A DNA stretch of 29,191 nucleotides. Origin: Campylobacterales bacterium (GTDB lineage: Bacteria; Campylobacterota; Campylobacteria; Campylobacterales; Hydrogenimonadaceae). Below, one piece after another: positions 1 to 7,497 of this stretch. The stretch lies in assembly GCA_027065635.1 (NCBI GenBank), contig JAMONQ010000150.1, forward strand, positions 1 through 29,191, written 5' to 3'. Both the position numbers and the translations under genes were made by a program. Each line of letters begins with the position of its first letter. The stretch's first letter is position 1. The notes beneath the pieces are model-generated. The model did not search any database and was not told the DNA's origin. It saw nothing but the letters and a program-made list of their open reading frames with translations.

Positions 1-71
1 ACAAAAAAGCCTCGAAGGAACCCCCTACGCAACTGCTTGAAAGCCTCAAGGAGAAGCTCTCCAGATCATGA
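1..71 (+). CDS. csrA: C-terminal end of a CsrA-like carbon storage regulator (partial)
   Basis: An open frame enters from the left edge and ends at TGA 69-71. It encodes about 22 residues ending in LLESLKEKLSRS, a charged helical tail. The stop overlaps the ispE start as ATGA. In Campylobacter and Helicobacter csrA lies immediately upstream of ispE with the same tight coupling, so I infer the C-terminus of CsrA, the RNA-binding post-transcriptional regulator. The conserved CsrA core is outside the window, so the assignment rests on position and the helical tail. Confidence 0.5.
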   Translation, partial: KKASKEPPTQLLESLKEKLSRS

Positions 72-838
72 AGCGAAACGCACCGGCAAAAGTCAATATT
101 TTTCTGAAAGTGACCGGAACAAGAGGCGCCTACCATGAAATACGCTCGCGCTTCGTTCTGGTTGAGTCTCTTTTCGATACGATAAGCTTCGTCAAAAAGA
201 GCACCCCCTCTTCCGCCTTCGAGCTTATTTGCGACACCCCGCTGCCGGAACGAAACAGCGTTACTCAATCTTATAGCCATCTTGTGCGAGAGGCTCCCTC
301 TATTGAAAAGTTTTTCAAAGAGCATGCCGTAAAACTCCAAAAGCGTATTCCCATAGGCGGCGGTCTGGGTGGCGGCAGTTCCGATGCAGCCGCTTTTTTG
401 AATCTCTGTAACGAAATATGCGAACTGAAACTCGATAGAAAAAAGATTGCGCTTATAGGCGAGAAGGTCGGAGCCGATGTACCGTTTTTCGTCTACGGAT
501 ACAAAAGTGCAAACGTCGAAGGTATCGGCGAAATCATCCATCCCTTCGACGAAGAGCCTCCCAAACTAAGACTCGTTACCGCTCCCGTACATTGTGATAC
601 GGCGGCCGTATACAAAGAGTTCAGACAAAACTTTTCACAAACTATCGACAAAGAGGCCGCCAAAGAGTGGACCGGCCTTTCAAGCAGCCGGATCATGCAC
701 ACCATAACTCCGAAAGAGGCCAACGACCTCTACCGACCCGCCCTGAAGCTATATCCAGAGCTTGAAGAGTACTCCGCGCCGAAACGCTTCTTCAGCGGCA
801 GCGGAAGTACCCATTTTTGTCTGGACGAGGAGACTTAA
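68..838 (+). CDS. ispE: 4-diphosphocytidyl-2-C-methyl-D-erythritol kinase
   Basis: IspE is a cytosolic GHMP-family kinase of the non-mevalonate (MEP) isoprenoid pathway; it phosphorylates the 2-hydroxyl of CDP-methylerythritol using ATP. Visible features are the N-terminal NAPAKVN motif with the conserved Lys near residue 8, the glycine-rich GHMP ATP loop PIGGGLGGGSSDAAA (about 95-109), and GADVPFF carrying the catalytic Asp (about 138). A GSGS motif lies near the C-terminus. The 256-residue length is slightly short but normal for Campylobacterota. The ATG overlaps the preceding stop as ATGA, which fixes the start and suggests coupling. The last codons (GACGAGGAG) form a Shine-Dalgarno-like element for a tiny ORF that follows. 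Confidence 0.95.
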   Translation: MKRNAPAKVNIFLKVTGTRGAYHEIRSRFVLVESLFDTISFVKKSTPSSAFELICDTPLPERNSVTQSYSHLVREAPSIEKFFKEHAVKLQKRIPIGGGLGGGSSDAAAFLNLCNEICELKLDRKKIALIGEKVGADVPFFVYGYKSANVEGIGEIIHPFDEEPPKLRLVTAPVHCDTAAVYKEFRQNFSQTIDKEAAKEWTGLSSSRIMHTITPKEANDLYRPALKLYPELEEYSAPKRFFSGSGSTHFCLDEET

Positions 839-891
839 TGGCTAAAGAGTACAGTACGGCAACCGGAATCAGAACAAAAAGGTAGTTAAGT

Positions 892-1347
892 ATGGCGATA
901 AAGATAGTCGCAAGAAACAAAAAGGCGTTTCACGAATACGAGATTCTCGAAAAACTCGAAGCCGGCATCGAACTGCTCGGCAGCGAAGTGAAATCCATTC
1001 GCATGGGACGTGTAAACCTCAAAGACAGCTATGTCCGGATAGTAAAAGGGGAGGCGTGGGTTTTCGGTATGCATATCACTCTGCTTCAAAGCACAAACCC
1101 CCACTACAAACCGGACGAGAAACGCCCAAGAAGGCTGCTTCTTCACAGAAAGCAGATAGACAAATGGCTGGGCAGGATAAAACAGGACGGTCTGACAATC
1201 GTTCCGCTGATGCTCTACTTCAACGAGCGCAACAGGGCGAAGCTTCAGATAGCGCTTGCAAAAGGGAAAAAGGCCCACGACAAAAGAGAGGCGCTCAAGA
1301 AGAAAATGGCCGATCGTGAAGCGCGTGCGGCAATGAAAAACTATTAG
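892..1347 (+). CDS. smpB: SsrA-binding protein SmpB
   Basis: SmpB binds tmRNA and delivers it to stalled ribosomes for trans-translation. The 151-residue product has the family pattern: an N-terminal KIVARNKKAFHEYEI strand, ELLGSEVKSIRMGRVNLKDSYV (oligonucleotide-binding fold), a HYKPDEKRPRRLLLH segment, and a lysine/arginine-rich tail from about residue 125 that acts in the ribosomal A site. It lies 53 nt after ispE, with AAAGG shortly before the ATG. A 15-codon in-frame ORF sits just upstream and ends only 6 nt before this start. The order csrA-ispE-smpB matches Helicobacter. Confidence 0.96.
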   Translation: MAIKIVARNKKAFHEYEILEKLEAGIELLGSEVKSIRMGRVNLKDSYVRIVKGEAWVFGMHITLLQSTNPHYKPDEKRPRRLLLHRKQIDKWLGRIKQDGLTIVPLMLYFNERNRAKLQIALAKGKKAHDKREALKKKMADREARAAMKNY

Positions 1348-1355
1348 GAGATGCC

Positions 1356-2441
1356 ATGTTTTCCACACTTCAAAAACAGAAAGAGGCCGAAAATCTGATA
1401 GAGGAGGCAGGCCGCATAATAGAAGAGTGCGACCACGAGTGCGATCTTGCAAAAGAGAGAGTTCAAAAGAGTGTCACAGATAGCGACAATTTTAGAAGCA
1501 GGCTCGTCAAAAAGAGCTTGAAAACTTTTTACGATCTGTTGAACAAAATTGACGGGATAGCTCATGGAAGATCGGCAGAAACGACAAAGCCTCCATACTC
1601 GTCACAGATCGATACGCTTATAAAGGGGGCGCAGGAGATTGAACCGGTAGAGATTTCCGGCGTAAAACAGGGAAAAGCGTCGGCACTCGTCGCATCTTTT
1701 GCGGCGGCTATCGTTACAGTGGCTGTCGCACTCGTGACAGCTGTCATAGCGACAGGAACACCGCTCGATCCGCAGAAGCTCACATCACCTGATACGATAG
1801 AAAAACTTCTCGCATGGATAGGCGGCGGGGCTTTCGACTATCCGGGAGCATCGCCGCTGTTAGGAGGAGTCGGCATCGTCGCCGCAGCGGTAGCCGCCGC
1901 TTTGATCGTCTGGTCCATCCTCATGGCCAAGAGCTCTTCCAGCAATCTCTCGGCAGCCAGATCGTGCCACGAAAATGCCAACAACTACAAGAGAGAAAAA
2001 GAGTTCTATACCGAAGCTATGAAACAGCTAAACGGAAGTATCCTCGAGTATGAAAAGATACTGGAGACGTTCGATATCTATATGGATGAGTATATAGCCG
2101 TCACCAGACGTATTTTATATACCGAAGGAAACGACTTTCAAAACTACAAGGAGAGTTCCAAGGAGATGGTGAAAAGAGCTTCGCAGTGTGCCGAAGCGAT
2201 AATCGAAATTCTTGACATAGCTATCGTCACACCGCAGGGAACGCCCTCTGAAGAACTCGAAAAGGCGATAGAGCGAGGAAGTGCCCTCAAGAAAGCACTT
2301 ATAAACGATACACCGCTTCCAAAAACCGTCTTTGAAGGCGACTCGTCCGAAAAAGAGGAACCGTCCGGTTCGGATTCGGTCACGAAGGATCTATCCGCCG
2401 AAGATCGGCCGTTGGCGATAGAGAACCGGTCTACTCTATAA
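1356..2441 (+). CDS. Unrecognised two-TM coiled-coil membrane protein
   Basis: I do not recognise this 361-residue protein. It starts 8 nt after smpB with AGGAG five bases before the ATG, so it is probably cotranscribed. Order of parts: a charged helical N-terminal region (1-100) with Cys pairs in the ECDHECD segment, an Ala/Val-rich TM helix at about 108-133, a 30-residue linker, a second TM helix at about 167-190, a long helical region (200-315) likely to form coiled coil, and an acidic Ser/Glu-rich tail (328-361). The layout suggests an inner-membrane scaffold with both large domains on the same side. No catalytic motif is visible. In Helicobacter this slot holds exbB, but this protein lacks the three-TM ExbB pattern. 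Its 3' end overlaps the convergent cyclophilin gene by 11 bp. Confidence 0.8.
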   Translation: MFSTLQKQKEAENLIEEAGRIIEECDHECDLAKERVQKSVTDSDNFRSRLVKKSLKTFYDLLNKIDGIAHGRSAETTKPPYSSQIDTLIKGAQEIEPVEISGVKQGKASALVASFAAAIVTVAVALVTAVIATGTPLDPQKLTSPDTIEKLLAWIGGGAFDYPGASPLLGGVGIVAAAVAAALIVWSILMAKSSSSNLSAARSCHENANNYKREKEFYTEAMKQLNGSILEYEKILETFDIYMDEYIAVTRRILYTEGNDFQNYKESSKEMVKRASQCAEAIIEILDIAIVTPQGTPSEELEKAIERGSALKKALINDTPLPKTVFEGDSSEKEEPSGSDSVTKDLSAEDRPLAIENRSTL

Positions 2442-2973
2442 CTTCGGCACTCACTATCTTGACCTCTCTAACAGGCCGGTTCTGCCGGTCTACACCTGTT
2501 TCGGATATTCTGATCACCACATCCATACCCTTCTTGACATAGCCAAAAATCGTATGACGCCCGTTCAGCCAACCTGTAGGGACGGTCGTGATGAAAAACT
2601 GGCTTCTGTTCGTATTCGGGCCCGCGTTCGCCATTGCGAGAATACCCGGCCTGTCAAAGACGACATTGGGTGCGAACTCATCCTTGAAAGGCTTGCCCCA
2701 TATAGAATCGCCTCCCATTCCTGTACCAGTGGGATCGCCTCCCTGGATCATAAAGTCCTCAATAACCCTATGGAATATCGTTCCGTTATAGTAGCCGTTT
2801 TTGACGTGCGTAAGAAAATTCTCGCTCGCAAGAGGCGCCAGATCCGGACGTATCTGCAGTGTAATATCCCCCATATTGGTATGCAGTACAACTTCCGGGT
2901 ATGAGTTCTGCTGGCCGCCCTGCGAAAAGAGCAGTGAGACAAAAAGCATCCATATCGCGACAATCTTTTTCAT
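2431..2973 (-). CDS. Exported cyclophilin-type peptidyl-prolyl cis-trans isomerase
   Basis: This 180-residue cyclophilin catalyses cis/trans isomerisation of Xaa-Pro bonds. Residues 1-18 form a signal peptide (MKK start, hydrophobic core, then SQGGQQ), with no lipobox cysteine, so the mature protein is probably periplasmic. Family motifs are clear: FHRVIEDFMIQGGDPTGTGMGG (catalytic Arg in FHRV), GILAMANAGPNTNRSQFFIT, and the WLNGRHTIFGYV element. An excellent AGGAGG lies six bases before the ATG. The gene is monocistronic, converges on the unknown membrane protein (overlapping 3' ends) and is separated from the upstream rplS operon by a terminator. Confidence 0.93.
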   Translation of the reverse strand: MKKIVAIWMLFVSLLFSQGGQQNSYPEVVLHTNMGDITLQIRPDLAPLASENFLTHVKNGYYNGTIFHRVIEDFMIQGGDPTGTGMGGDSIWGKPFKDEFAPNVVFDRPGILAMANAGPNTNRSQFFITTVPTGWLNGRHTIFGYVKKGMDVVIRISETGVDRQNRPVREVKIVSAEVIE

Positions 2974-3089
2974 AAAAAACCTCCTCTTGACAAATCAGCA
3001 ATTCGTATCCGATCTATAGACATGATATCCTATAATGTTCTGTATGAAAGCTTTGATGTTCAGGAATGTATTGTAGCGAAAAAGGAAAA

Positions 3090-3120
3090 ATGGAGAAAGA
3101 GGGAGCCGCAGCTCCCGAAA
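3090..3120 (-). terminator. Rho-independent terminator of the rplS operon
   Basis: On the minus strand, about 13 nt after the rplS stop, GGGAGC-TGCG-GCTCCC forms a perfect 6-bp GC-rich stem with a 4-nt loop (3101-3116), followed by TCTTTCTCC and then ATTTTTCC. This is a plausible intrinsic terminator closing the trmD-rplS operon before the separately transcribed cyclophilin gene. Confidence 0.7.
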
Positions 3121-3129
3121 AAGAAGAAC

Positions 3130-3489
3130 TTACTTTTTTCGAAGCTCTTTGATACGTGCCGCTTTTCCGCGGAGTCCGCGCAGGTAGTAGAGTTTCGCTC
3201 TGCGCACACGCCCGCGTCTTACGACCTCGATATTCTCTATACTGTCGGAGTAGAGAGGAAAGATCCGCTCGACACCTACATTGTTGGCACCGATCTTTCT
3301 GACGATGAAAGTTTTTCCGGTACCCTCTCCTCTTATAGCGATACAGACACCTTCGAAATTCTGTATACGGGTCTTTTCACCCTCTTTGATGTTCACCGCT
3401 ACGCGTACGGTATCTCCGGCACGAAACTCCGGAATATTCTTGCTTGCAATCTGAGCCTGCTCGAAAGACTCAATATATCGATTTTTCAT
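3130..3489 (-). CDS. rplS: 50S ribosomal protein L19
   Basis: L19 sits at the interface of the ribosomal subunits. The 119-residue product starts MKNRYIESFEQ and contains FRAGDTVRVAVNIKEGEKTRIQNFEGVCIA, the GEGTGKTFIVRKI segment and the RRGRVRRAKLYYLRGLRGKAARIKE tail typical of L19. A GTG codon directly precedes the ATG at 3489; I prefer the ATG because it gives the standard N-terminus and has AAGGGA at good spacing. The start overlaps the end of trmD by 20 bp, so translation of the two is probably coupled. It is the last gene of the rpsP-khpA-rimM-trmD-rplS cluster. Confidence 0.97.
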   Translation of the reverse strand: MKNRYIESFEQAQIASKNIPEFRAGDTVRVAVNIKEGEKTRIQNFEGVCIAIRGEGTGKTFIVRKIGANNVGVERIFPLYSDSIENIEVVRRGRVRRAKLYYLRGLRGKAARIKELRKK

Positions 3490-4183
3490 CACTATCCCTT
3501 TGGGTAAATTTCAGATATCGCTCCGGGCGAAAATATTTTGTCTTGTATAACGCCATCGTTTTTTTCAGGGCGTTAATTTTACTATGATTTCCCTTTAAAA
3601 ACTCTGAAGGTATGCTTAAATTATGGTAACTTTTAGGTCTCGTGAACGACGGTGCCTCCAGAAGAAGCGTCTCGAAGCTCTCCGACTCCAGCGACTGGAC
3701 GTTTCCGACCACTCCCGGAACGATACGTCCGATTGCATCGGCCATCACCAAAGAGGGCAGCTCTCCGCCGGTGAGGATATAGTCGCCTATAGTGAAACAC
3801 TCATCCGCCCAGACCTCGAGAACCCTCTCGTCTATCCCTTCGTATCGACCGCTGACAAATACGATATGCTCTTTTTTTGCCAACCTTCTGGCATCGCTTT
3901 GGGTAAAGGGCTTGCCTACCGGTGTAGTAAAGATGATATGTGCACCGGAAGATTCGCCTTTTATATGTGCCAAAGTATCGAAAAGCGGCTGCGGCGTCAT
4001 GACCATTCCGGCCCCTCCGCCGGCCATTGTATCGTCCACTTTTCTATGGCGATCCGTAGTAAACTCCCTCGGATCGAGATGGTCAATACTCAAAATACCC
4101 TTTTTGACGGCTCGTTGCAAAATAGAGTCGCCAAAATACCCCTCCATAAGCGGCCAAAAAAGGGTTACAAAGGTAAAGCGCAT
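3470..4183 (-). CDS. trmD: tRNA (guanine-37-N1)-methyltransferase
   Basis: TrmD methylates G37 next to the anticodon, using S-adenosylmethionine, and prevents +1 frameshifting. The 237-residue protein shows the SPOUT trefoil-knot signature: MRFTFVTLFWPLMEGYF at the N-terminus, VDDTMAGGGAGMVM, SGRYEGIDERV, and GDYILTGGELPSLVMADAIGR followed by PGVVGN. The ATG overlaps the rimM stop as ATGA, and its own 3' end overlaps rplS. This order is the conserved bacterial rRNA/tRNA maturation cluster. Confidence 0.97.
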   Translation of the reverse strand: MRFTFVTLFWPLMEGYFGDSILQRAVKKGILSIDHLDPREFTTDRHRKVDDTMAGGGAGMVMTPQPLFDTLAHIKGESSGAHIIFTTPVGKPFTQSDARRLAKKEHIVFVSGRYEGIDERVLEVWADECFTIGDYILTGGELPSLVMADAIGRIVPGVVGNVQSLESESFETLLLEAPSFTRPKSYHNLSIPSEFLKGNHSKINALKKTMALYKTKYFRPERYLKFTQRDSDEKSIY

Positions 4184-4710
4184 CAGCTCGCTTCCAGCAG
4201 CTCTTTGGTGTCTTTGCCTATTACGACACCCTTTTGCAGATCCACTCTATCGATATAACGATCCACATAAGGGACCAAAAAGCGCTTCGCATATCCGCAC
4301 TTTATCAAATCTTCTGCAGTCTCTATCTTCAGATAGTCCGTACCTGCCAGACGTTCTATATCGGCTATACGTCCGATCTTCTCATCCCCGTCCAGAAGGT
4401 CGAGACCTATGATCTGATACCAGAAATACTCCTCTTTACCCAGTATGCACGCAGCTTCACCAGCCTCTTTTGTCGTATACAGATAGGCATTTGTAAGAGG
4501 CTTTGCCTCATCCACACTATCTATCCCCTCGAAACGGACCGTCTGCCGCGAAGGGTTGTACGAAGCGATTTTAAGCTCTCCTTTGTCACTGAAAAAGAGA
4601 GATCCTGGCTTGAACTGCTCCGGAAAGTCGGTAAGAAGATTGAGACGCATCTCACCTTTGAGCCCCACAGTTTTACCGATTCTGGCGATAGGTATCTTTT
4701 CGGGATTCAA
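4183..4710 (-). CDS. rimM: Ribosome maturation factor RimM
   Basis: RimM binds S19 and helps mature the head of the 30S subunit. The 175-residue protein has an N-terminal RimM domain (IPIARIGKTVGLKGEMRL, with LLTDFPEQFKPGS) and a C-terminal PRC-barrel-like half containing FWYQIIGLDLLDGDEKIGRI and FLVPYVDRYIDRVDL. The gene starts 6 nt after khpA and ends in an ATGA overlap with trmD, consistent with one transcript. Confidence 0.95.
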   Translation of the reverse strand: MNPEKIPIARIGKTVGLKGEMRLNLLTDFPEQFKPGSLFFSDKGELKIASYNPSRQTVRFEGIDSVDEAKPLTNAYLYTTKEAGEAACILGKEEYFWYQIIGLDLLDGDEKIGRIADIERLAGTDYLKIETAEDLIKCGYAKRFLVPYVDRYIDRVDLQKGVVIGKDTKELLEAS

Positions 4711-4716
4711 ACCCTT

Positions 4717-4962
4717 CTACTCCCCGACAGTCTGGACATTGACTCGATAGCTTATGCCGTCTTTGGCTTTACAGCCGCTTATTACAGTTTTGAGCGCATT
4801 TATCATGCGCCCCTCTTTTCCGATAAGTTTTCCGGCATCGTCTTTGTGCGCGTAGATGATTATCTCATCAAAATTCTCTCCGAGGTTTCGCCGCTTGACG
4901 GCAATATCCTCCGGATGCGTCGCGATCAGTTTCGCAAAGTCACGCACAAAATTCTCTACCAT
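4717..4962 (-). CDS. khpA: KH-domain RNA-binding protein (YlqC/KhpA family)
   Basis: An 81-residue single-KH-domain protein. The GKEGRMINALKTVI stretch is the GXXG RNA-binding loop and following helix (here GKEG). An upstream in-frame ATG inside rpsP would add 26 residues of non-family sequence, so I choose the ATG at 4962, one base after the rpsP stop, giving the usual MVENFVRDFAKLI N-terminus. Its place between rpsP and rimM is conserved across bacteria. KhpA proteins bind RNA, often with a KhpB partner, which is not in this window. Confidence 0.92.
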   Translation of the reverse strand: MVENFVRDFAKLIATHPEDIAVKRRNLGENFDEIIIYAHKDDAGKLIGKEGRMINALKTVISGCKAKDGISYRVNVQTVGE

Positions 4963-4963
4963 T

Positions 4964-5191
4964 TTACTTTCCGGCGAGTTTCTTGACACGCTCGCTCGGC
5001 TTCGCACCGACGCTAAGCCAGTAGTTGAGTCTCTCTTCATCTATCTTGACAGTAGCGGGCTCCGTCATCGGGTTGTAATAACCGATAGACTCGATCCAGC
5101 CGCTGTCACGTCTTTTTCTACTGTCGGTTACTACGATTCGGTAGAAAGGTCTCTTCTTGCGTCCCATACGGGTAAGTCTGATAGTCGTCAT
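4964..5191 (-). CDS. rpsP: 30S ribosomal protein S16
   Basis: The 75-residue product begins MTTIRLTRMGRKKRPFYRIV and continues with DSRKRRDSGWIESIGYYNP, the diagnostic S16 sequence. S16 is a primary assembly protein of the 30S body. AAGGAG lies at good distance before the ATG. The stop is followed after one base by the khpA start. Upstream, a 99-bp gap separates it from ffh and contains a long hairpin. Confidence 0.97.
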   Translation of the reverse strand: MTTIRLTRMGRKKRPFYRIVVTDSRKRRDSGWIESIGYYNPMTEPATVKIDEERLNYWLSVGAKPSERVKKLAGK

Positions 5192-5238
5192 CTTGTCTCC
5201 TTGAAGATTGTATATGTTTTTTCAGTTGCCGAAAGAGG

Positions 5239-5277
5239 CATTGACCTAAGCGATTGACGGGATCGTTTAGGTCAATG
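5239..5277. repeat. 14-bp inverted repeat (hairpin) between ffh and rpsP
   Basis: Arms 5239-5252 and 5264-5277 (CATTGACCTAAGCG and CGTTTAGGTCAATG) pair over 14 positions with one non-Watson-Crick pair and an 11-nt loop that itself contains another ATTGAC. It lies between the ffh stop and the rpsP start. On the minus strand it is not followed directly by a U-run, so it is not a classic terminator. It could be an attenuator, an RNA-stability element or an operator. Confidence 0.6.
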
Positions 5278-5290
5278 TCCCGAGGCGTAC

Positions 5291-6634
5291 CTATCTGGGA
5301 AAACCGCCGCCTTGCATCTGACTCATCATGTTCTGCAGATCCTGCATTCCCTTTTTGCCAGAAAACTTCTTGGCCATTTTAGCCGCGTTTTTAAACTGCT
5401 TGAGCACTTTGTTCACTTCCATCTGGTTGAGCCCCGCACCCTTTGCGATCCGCCTTTTGCGGCTATTGTTGAGCAGGTCGGGATTTTCACGCTCGGCAGG
5501 AGTCATCGAGTTTATAAGTGCCTTTATCTTCTTGATTTCACCGGAGTTTTCAAGATCCATATCCTTCAGGGCTCCGGCCATCTTGCCCATTCCCGGAATC
5601 ATACCTACAATGGACTTCAGACTCCCGAGCTTTTTCATCTGCTCCAGCTGTTCCAGAAAGTCGTTGAAGTTGAACTGCCCCTTCTTGATCTTTCTGGCTA
5701 CCTTCTTGGCCTCTTTTTCATCGATGACGGCGGATGCCTTTTCGGCCAGCGACTCGATATCTCCGGCTCCCATCAGGCGTCCTACGATACGATCCGGGAT
5801 GAAGACCTCAAGATCCGGCATCTTCTCGCCGGAGCCGATAAAGCGTAGAGGTACGCCTACCTGCCTGGCTATACCGAGCGCTACGCCCCCTTTGCTGTCG
5901 CCGTCATACTTGCTCAATATTACGCCTGTAAGCTCCAGCTCCTTATGGAACGCCGCGGCGCTGCGGACAGCATCCTGCCCCGTCAGCGAGTCCGCCACAT
6001 AGAAGATTTCATCCGGTTCGATCGCCTCTTTTACGTGCCTGATCTGTTCCATCAGCTCCTCGTCGATAGCGAGCCGTCCGGCCGTATCGACGATAAGCAC
6101 GTCGTAATTGCCCTCTTTCGCTTTCCGCAGTGCCTTTCTGGCTACCTCCACCGGGTCGGTAGCCGACTCGTCTGCGAAGATGTCGACCTCGATCTGCTCG
6201 GCAATCTGCCTTAGCTGCTCCACGGCCGCAAGCCGCTGAAGGTCGGCTGCAGCAAGCAGAACCCTCTTCTTGCGAAGCTTCAGGTAGTAGGCGAGCTTGC
6301 CGGAGGTCGTCGTCTTTCCCGATCCCTGCAGACCGGCCATCATCACAACGGTCGGCGGAGCCGGACTGTATACGAACCCCTGTTTGCCTGGAGCGGTCAG
6401 TATCTTTGTGAGCTCCTCTTTCAGGGCTTTGAGGAAGTTCTCTTTACCTATTCCGGCGAGTTTCGTTTCACGTTCGACTACACTAAGCAGCTCCTTGACC
6501 ACCTTGTGATGCACATCGGCTTTCAGAAGTGACTTTTTCAGTTCCGAAAGTGCGCGCTTCAACGCCTTTTCGTCATCCTTGAAACGTATCTTGCCGATGG
6601 CGTTTTGAAAACTGCTTGTCAATGACTCGAACAC
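5291..6634 (-). CDS. ffh: Signal recognition particle protein Ffh (SRP54)
   Basis: Ffh binds 4.5S RNA and signal peptides of nascent inner-membrane proteins and docks on FtsY. The 447-residue protein has the N domain (1-90), the G domain with P-loop GLQGSGKTTT (101-110), DTAGR, LSKYDGDSKGG, and the Met-rich M domain from about 300 ending in MQDLQNMMSQMQGG. One deviation: the usual DxxRPAA element reads DLQRLAA. The start is GTG at 6634 with AGGAG upstream; this gives the standard MFESLTSSFQNAI N-terminus. It heads the ribosomal cluster and follows rluA on the same strand after a 110-bp AT-rich gap. Confidence 0.97.
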   Translation of the reverse strand: MFESLTSSFQNAIGKIRFKDDEKALKRALSELKKSLLKADVHHKVVKELLSVVERETKLAGIGKENFLKALKEELTKILTAPGKQGFVYSPAPPTVVMMAGLQGSGKTTTSGKLAYYLKLRKKRVLLAAADLQRLAAVEQLRQIAEQIEVDIFADESATDPVEVARKALRKAKEGNYDVLIVDTAGRLAIDEELMEQIRHVKEAIEPDEIFYVADSLTGQDAVRSAAAFHKELELTGVILSKYDGDSKGGVALGIARQVGVPLRFIGSGEKMPDLEVFIPDRIVGRLMGAGDIESLAEKASAVIDEKEAKKVARKIKKGQFNFNDFLEQLEQMKKLGSLKSIVGMIPGMGKMAGALKDMDLENSGEIKKIKALINSMTPAERENPDLLNNSRKRRIAKGAGLNQMEVNKVLKQFKNAAKMAKKFSGKKGMQDLQNMMSQMQGGGFPR

Positions 6635-6697
6635 ACCTGCTCCTGCTTCTTTATGGAGGTTGCCCCTCTCATAAAAGGGCTCTACTCAAAGTCTGGA

Positions 6698-6710
6698 ATT
6701 TTAGCTTATA
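6698..6710 (-). promoter_or_regulatory. ffh: Possible ffh promoter -10 region
   Basis: The AT-rich gap upstream of ffh contains, on the minus strand, TATAAG and TAAAAT close together about 65-75 nt before the GTG start. No convincing -35 is present, as is usual in Campylobacterota. This could drive ffh independently of rluA; the evidence is only composition and position. Confidence 0.28.
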
Positions 6711-6738
6711 AACACTTTAATTTTAATTAAATATAAGA

Positions 6739-6755
6739 TTGCCGTCAGCCGGCAA
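6739..6755 (-). terminator. Possible terminator at the 3' end of rluA
   Basis: On the minus strand TTGCCG-GCTGA-CGGCAA forms a 6-bp stem with a 5-nt loop; the TGA stop of the rluA-family gene lies in the loop. It is followed by TCTTATATTTAATT, U-rich but interrupted. It would separate the flgZ-waaA-rluA transcript from ffh. Confidence 0.4.
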
Positions 6756-7497
6756 ACACATCGAATCCCCTGGGCTCCCTGGCTCTGAAGTCGTAACCGA
6801 GCAGTTTCAGCTCCAAAGCGTGCAGGAGCATCCTGTTGGTCTGGGCAGATAGTACCCCATATTGCGCATCTCCGATGATTGGGTGGCCGATACTTTTTAG
6901 ATGGACTCTGATCTGGTGCGTGCGTCCAGTCTCTATGACCACTCTGAGTTTGGTTCTTCCGCCCACTACCATTACAGGCTCTATATGGGTTATCGCCTCC
7001 TTGCCGCGTCTGTCCGTTTTGCTGAAGGCGACGCCGTTTTTCTTTATGGTCTTGATAGGCTTTTCTATCGTGACAGGTTCGCTGACGATCCCCTGAACCC
7101 AGCAGCTGTATACCTTGTAAACAGCTCTTGCCTTGAACGCCTCTTCCGCTCTCTTGTGGAACGATTTGTTTTTTGAAAGAAGCAGAACTCCGCTTGTCTC
7201 CCTGTCGAGCCGGTGCAGCAGCCTCGCACCCTTATAGGCCGCCGCCGCTTCGTCACTGGTCAGGAAAGCCGGCTTGTTGATCGCAAGCACCTCGTCGTTT
7301 TCGAAGATCGTCTCCGCCTTTTCGAGCTTCAGTATGCGGAACTTCGTATCTACCGGCAGCTCCCCTCTTGCAATCGCCACTTTCTTGTTTCCGACGTAGA
7401 CCACTCCCCGATCTATCATCTCTTTGGCCTTGGAGTTTGACAGCCCCATCTGAACAGCCAGCAGCTTGTAGGCCTTCTCTTTAGTCTCTTTTTGCAT
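6745..7497 (-). CDS. RluA-family rRNA/tRNA pseudouridine synthase
   Basis: This 250-residue protein has an N-terminal S4-like RNA-binding region (AVQMGLSNSKAKEMIDRGVVYVG, about 14-36) and a pseudouridine synthase domain with the catalytic motif HRLDRETSGVLL, Asp98 being the nucleophile. Further family blocks are INKPAFL and GRTHQIRVHLKSIGHPIIGD. The exact target uridine cannot be read from sequence; RluC or RluD is possible. It corresponds in position to Cj0708 of C. jejuni, next to ffh. The start overlaps the DUF167 gene by 17 bp. Confidence 0.92.
   Translation of the reverse strand: MQKETKEKAYKLLAVQMGLSNSKAKEMIDRGVVYVGNKKVAIARGELPVDTKFRILKLEKAETIFENDEVLAINKPAFLTSDEAAAAYKGARLLHRLDRETSGVLLLSKNKSFHKRAEEAFKARAVYKVYSCWVQGIVSEPVTIEKPIKTIKKNGVAFSKTDRRGKEAITHIEPVMVVGGRTKLRVVIETGRTHQIRVHLKSIGHPIIGDAQYGVLSAQTNRMLLHALELKLLGYDFRAREPRGFDVFAG

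Noticed and set aside
2431..2441. Possible frameshift or fusion where the unknown membrane protein and cyclophilin genes overlap
   Set aside because: They are convergent on opposite strands, each with a proper stop; the 11-bp overlap is simple compaction.
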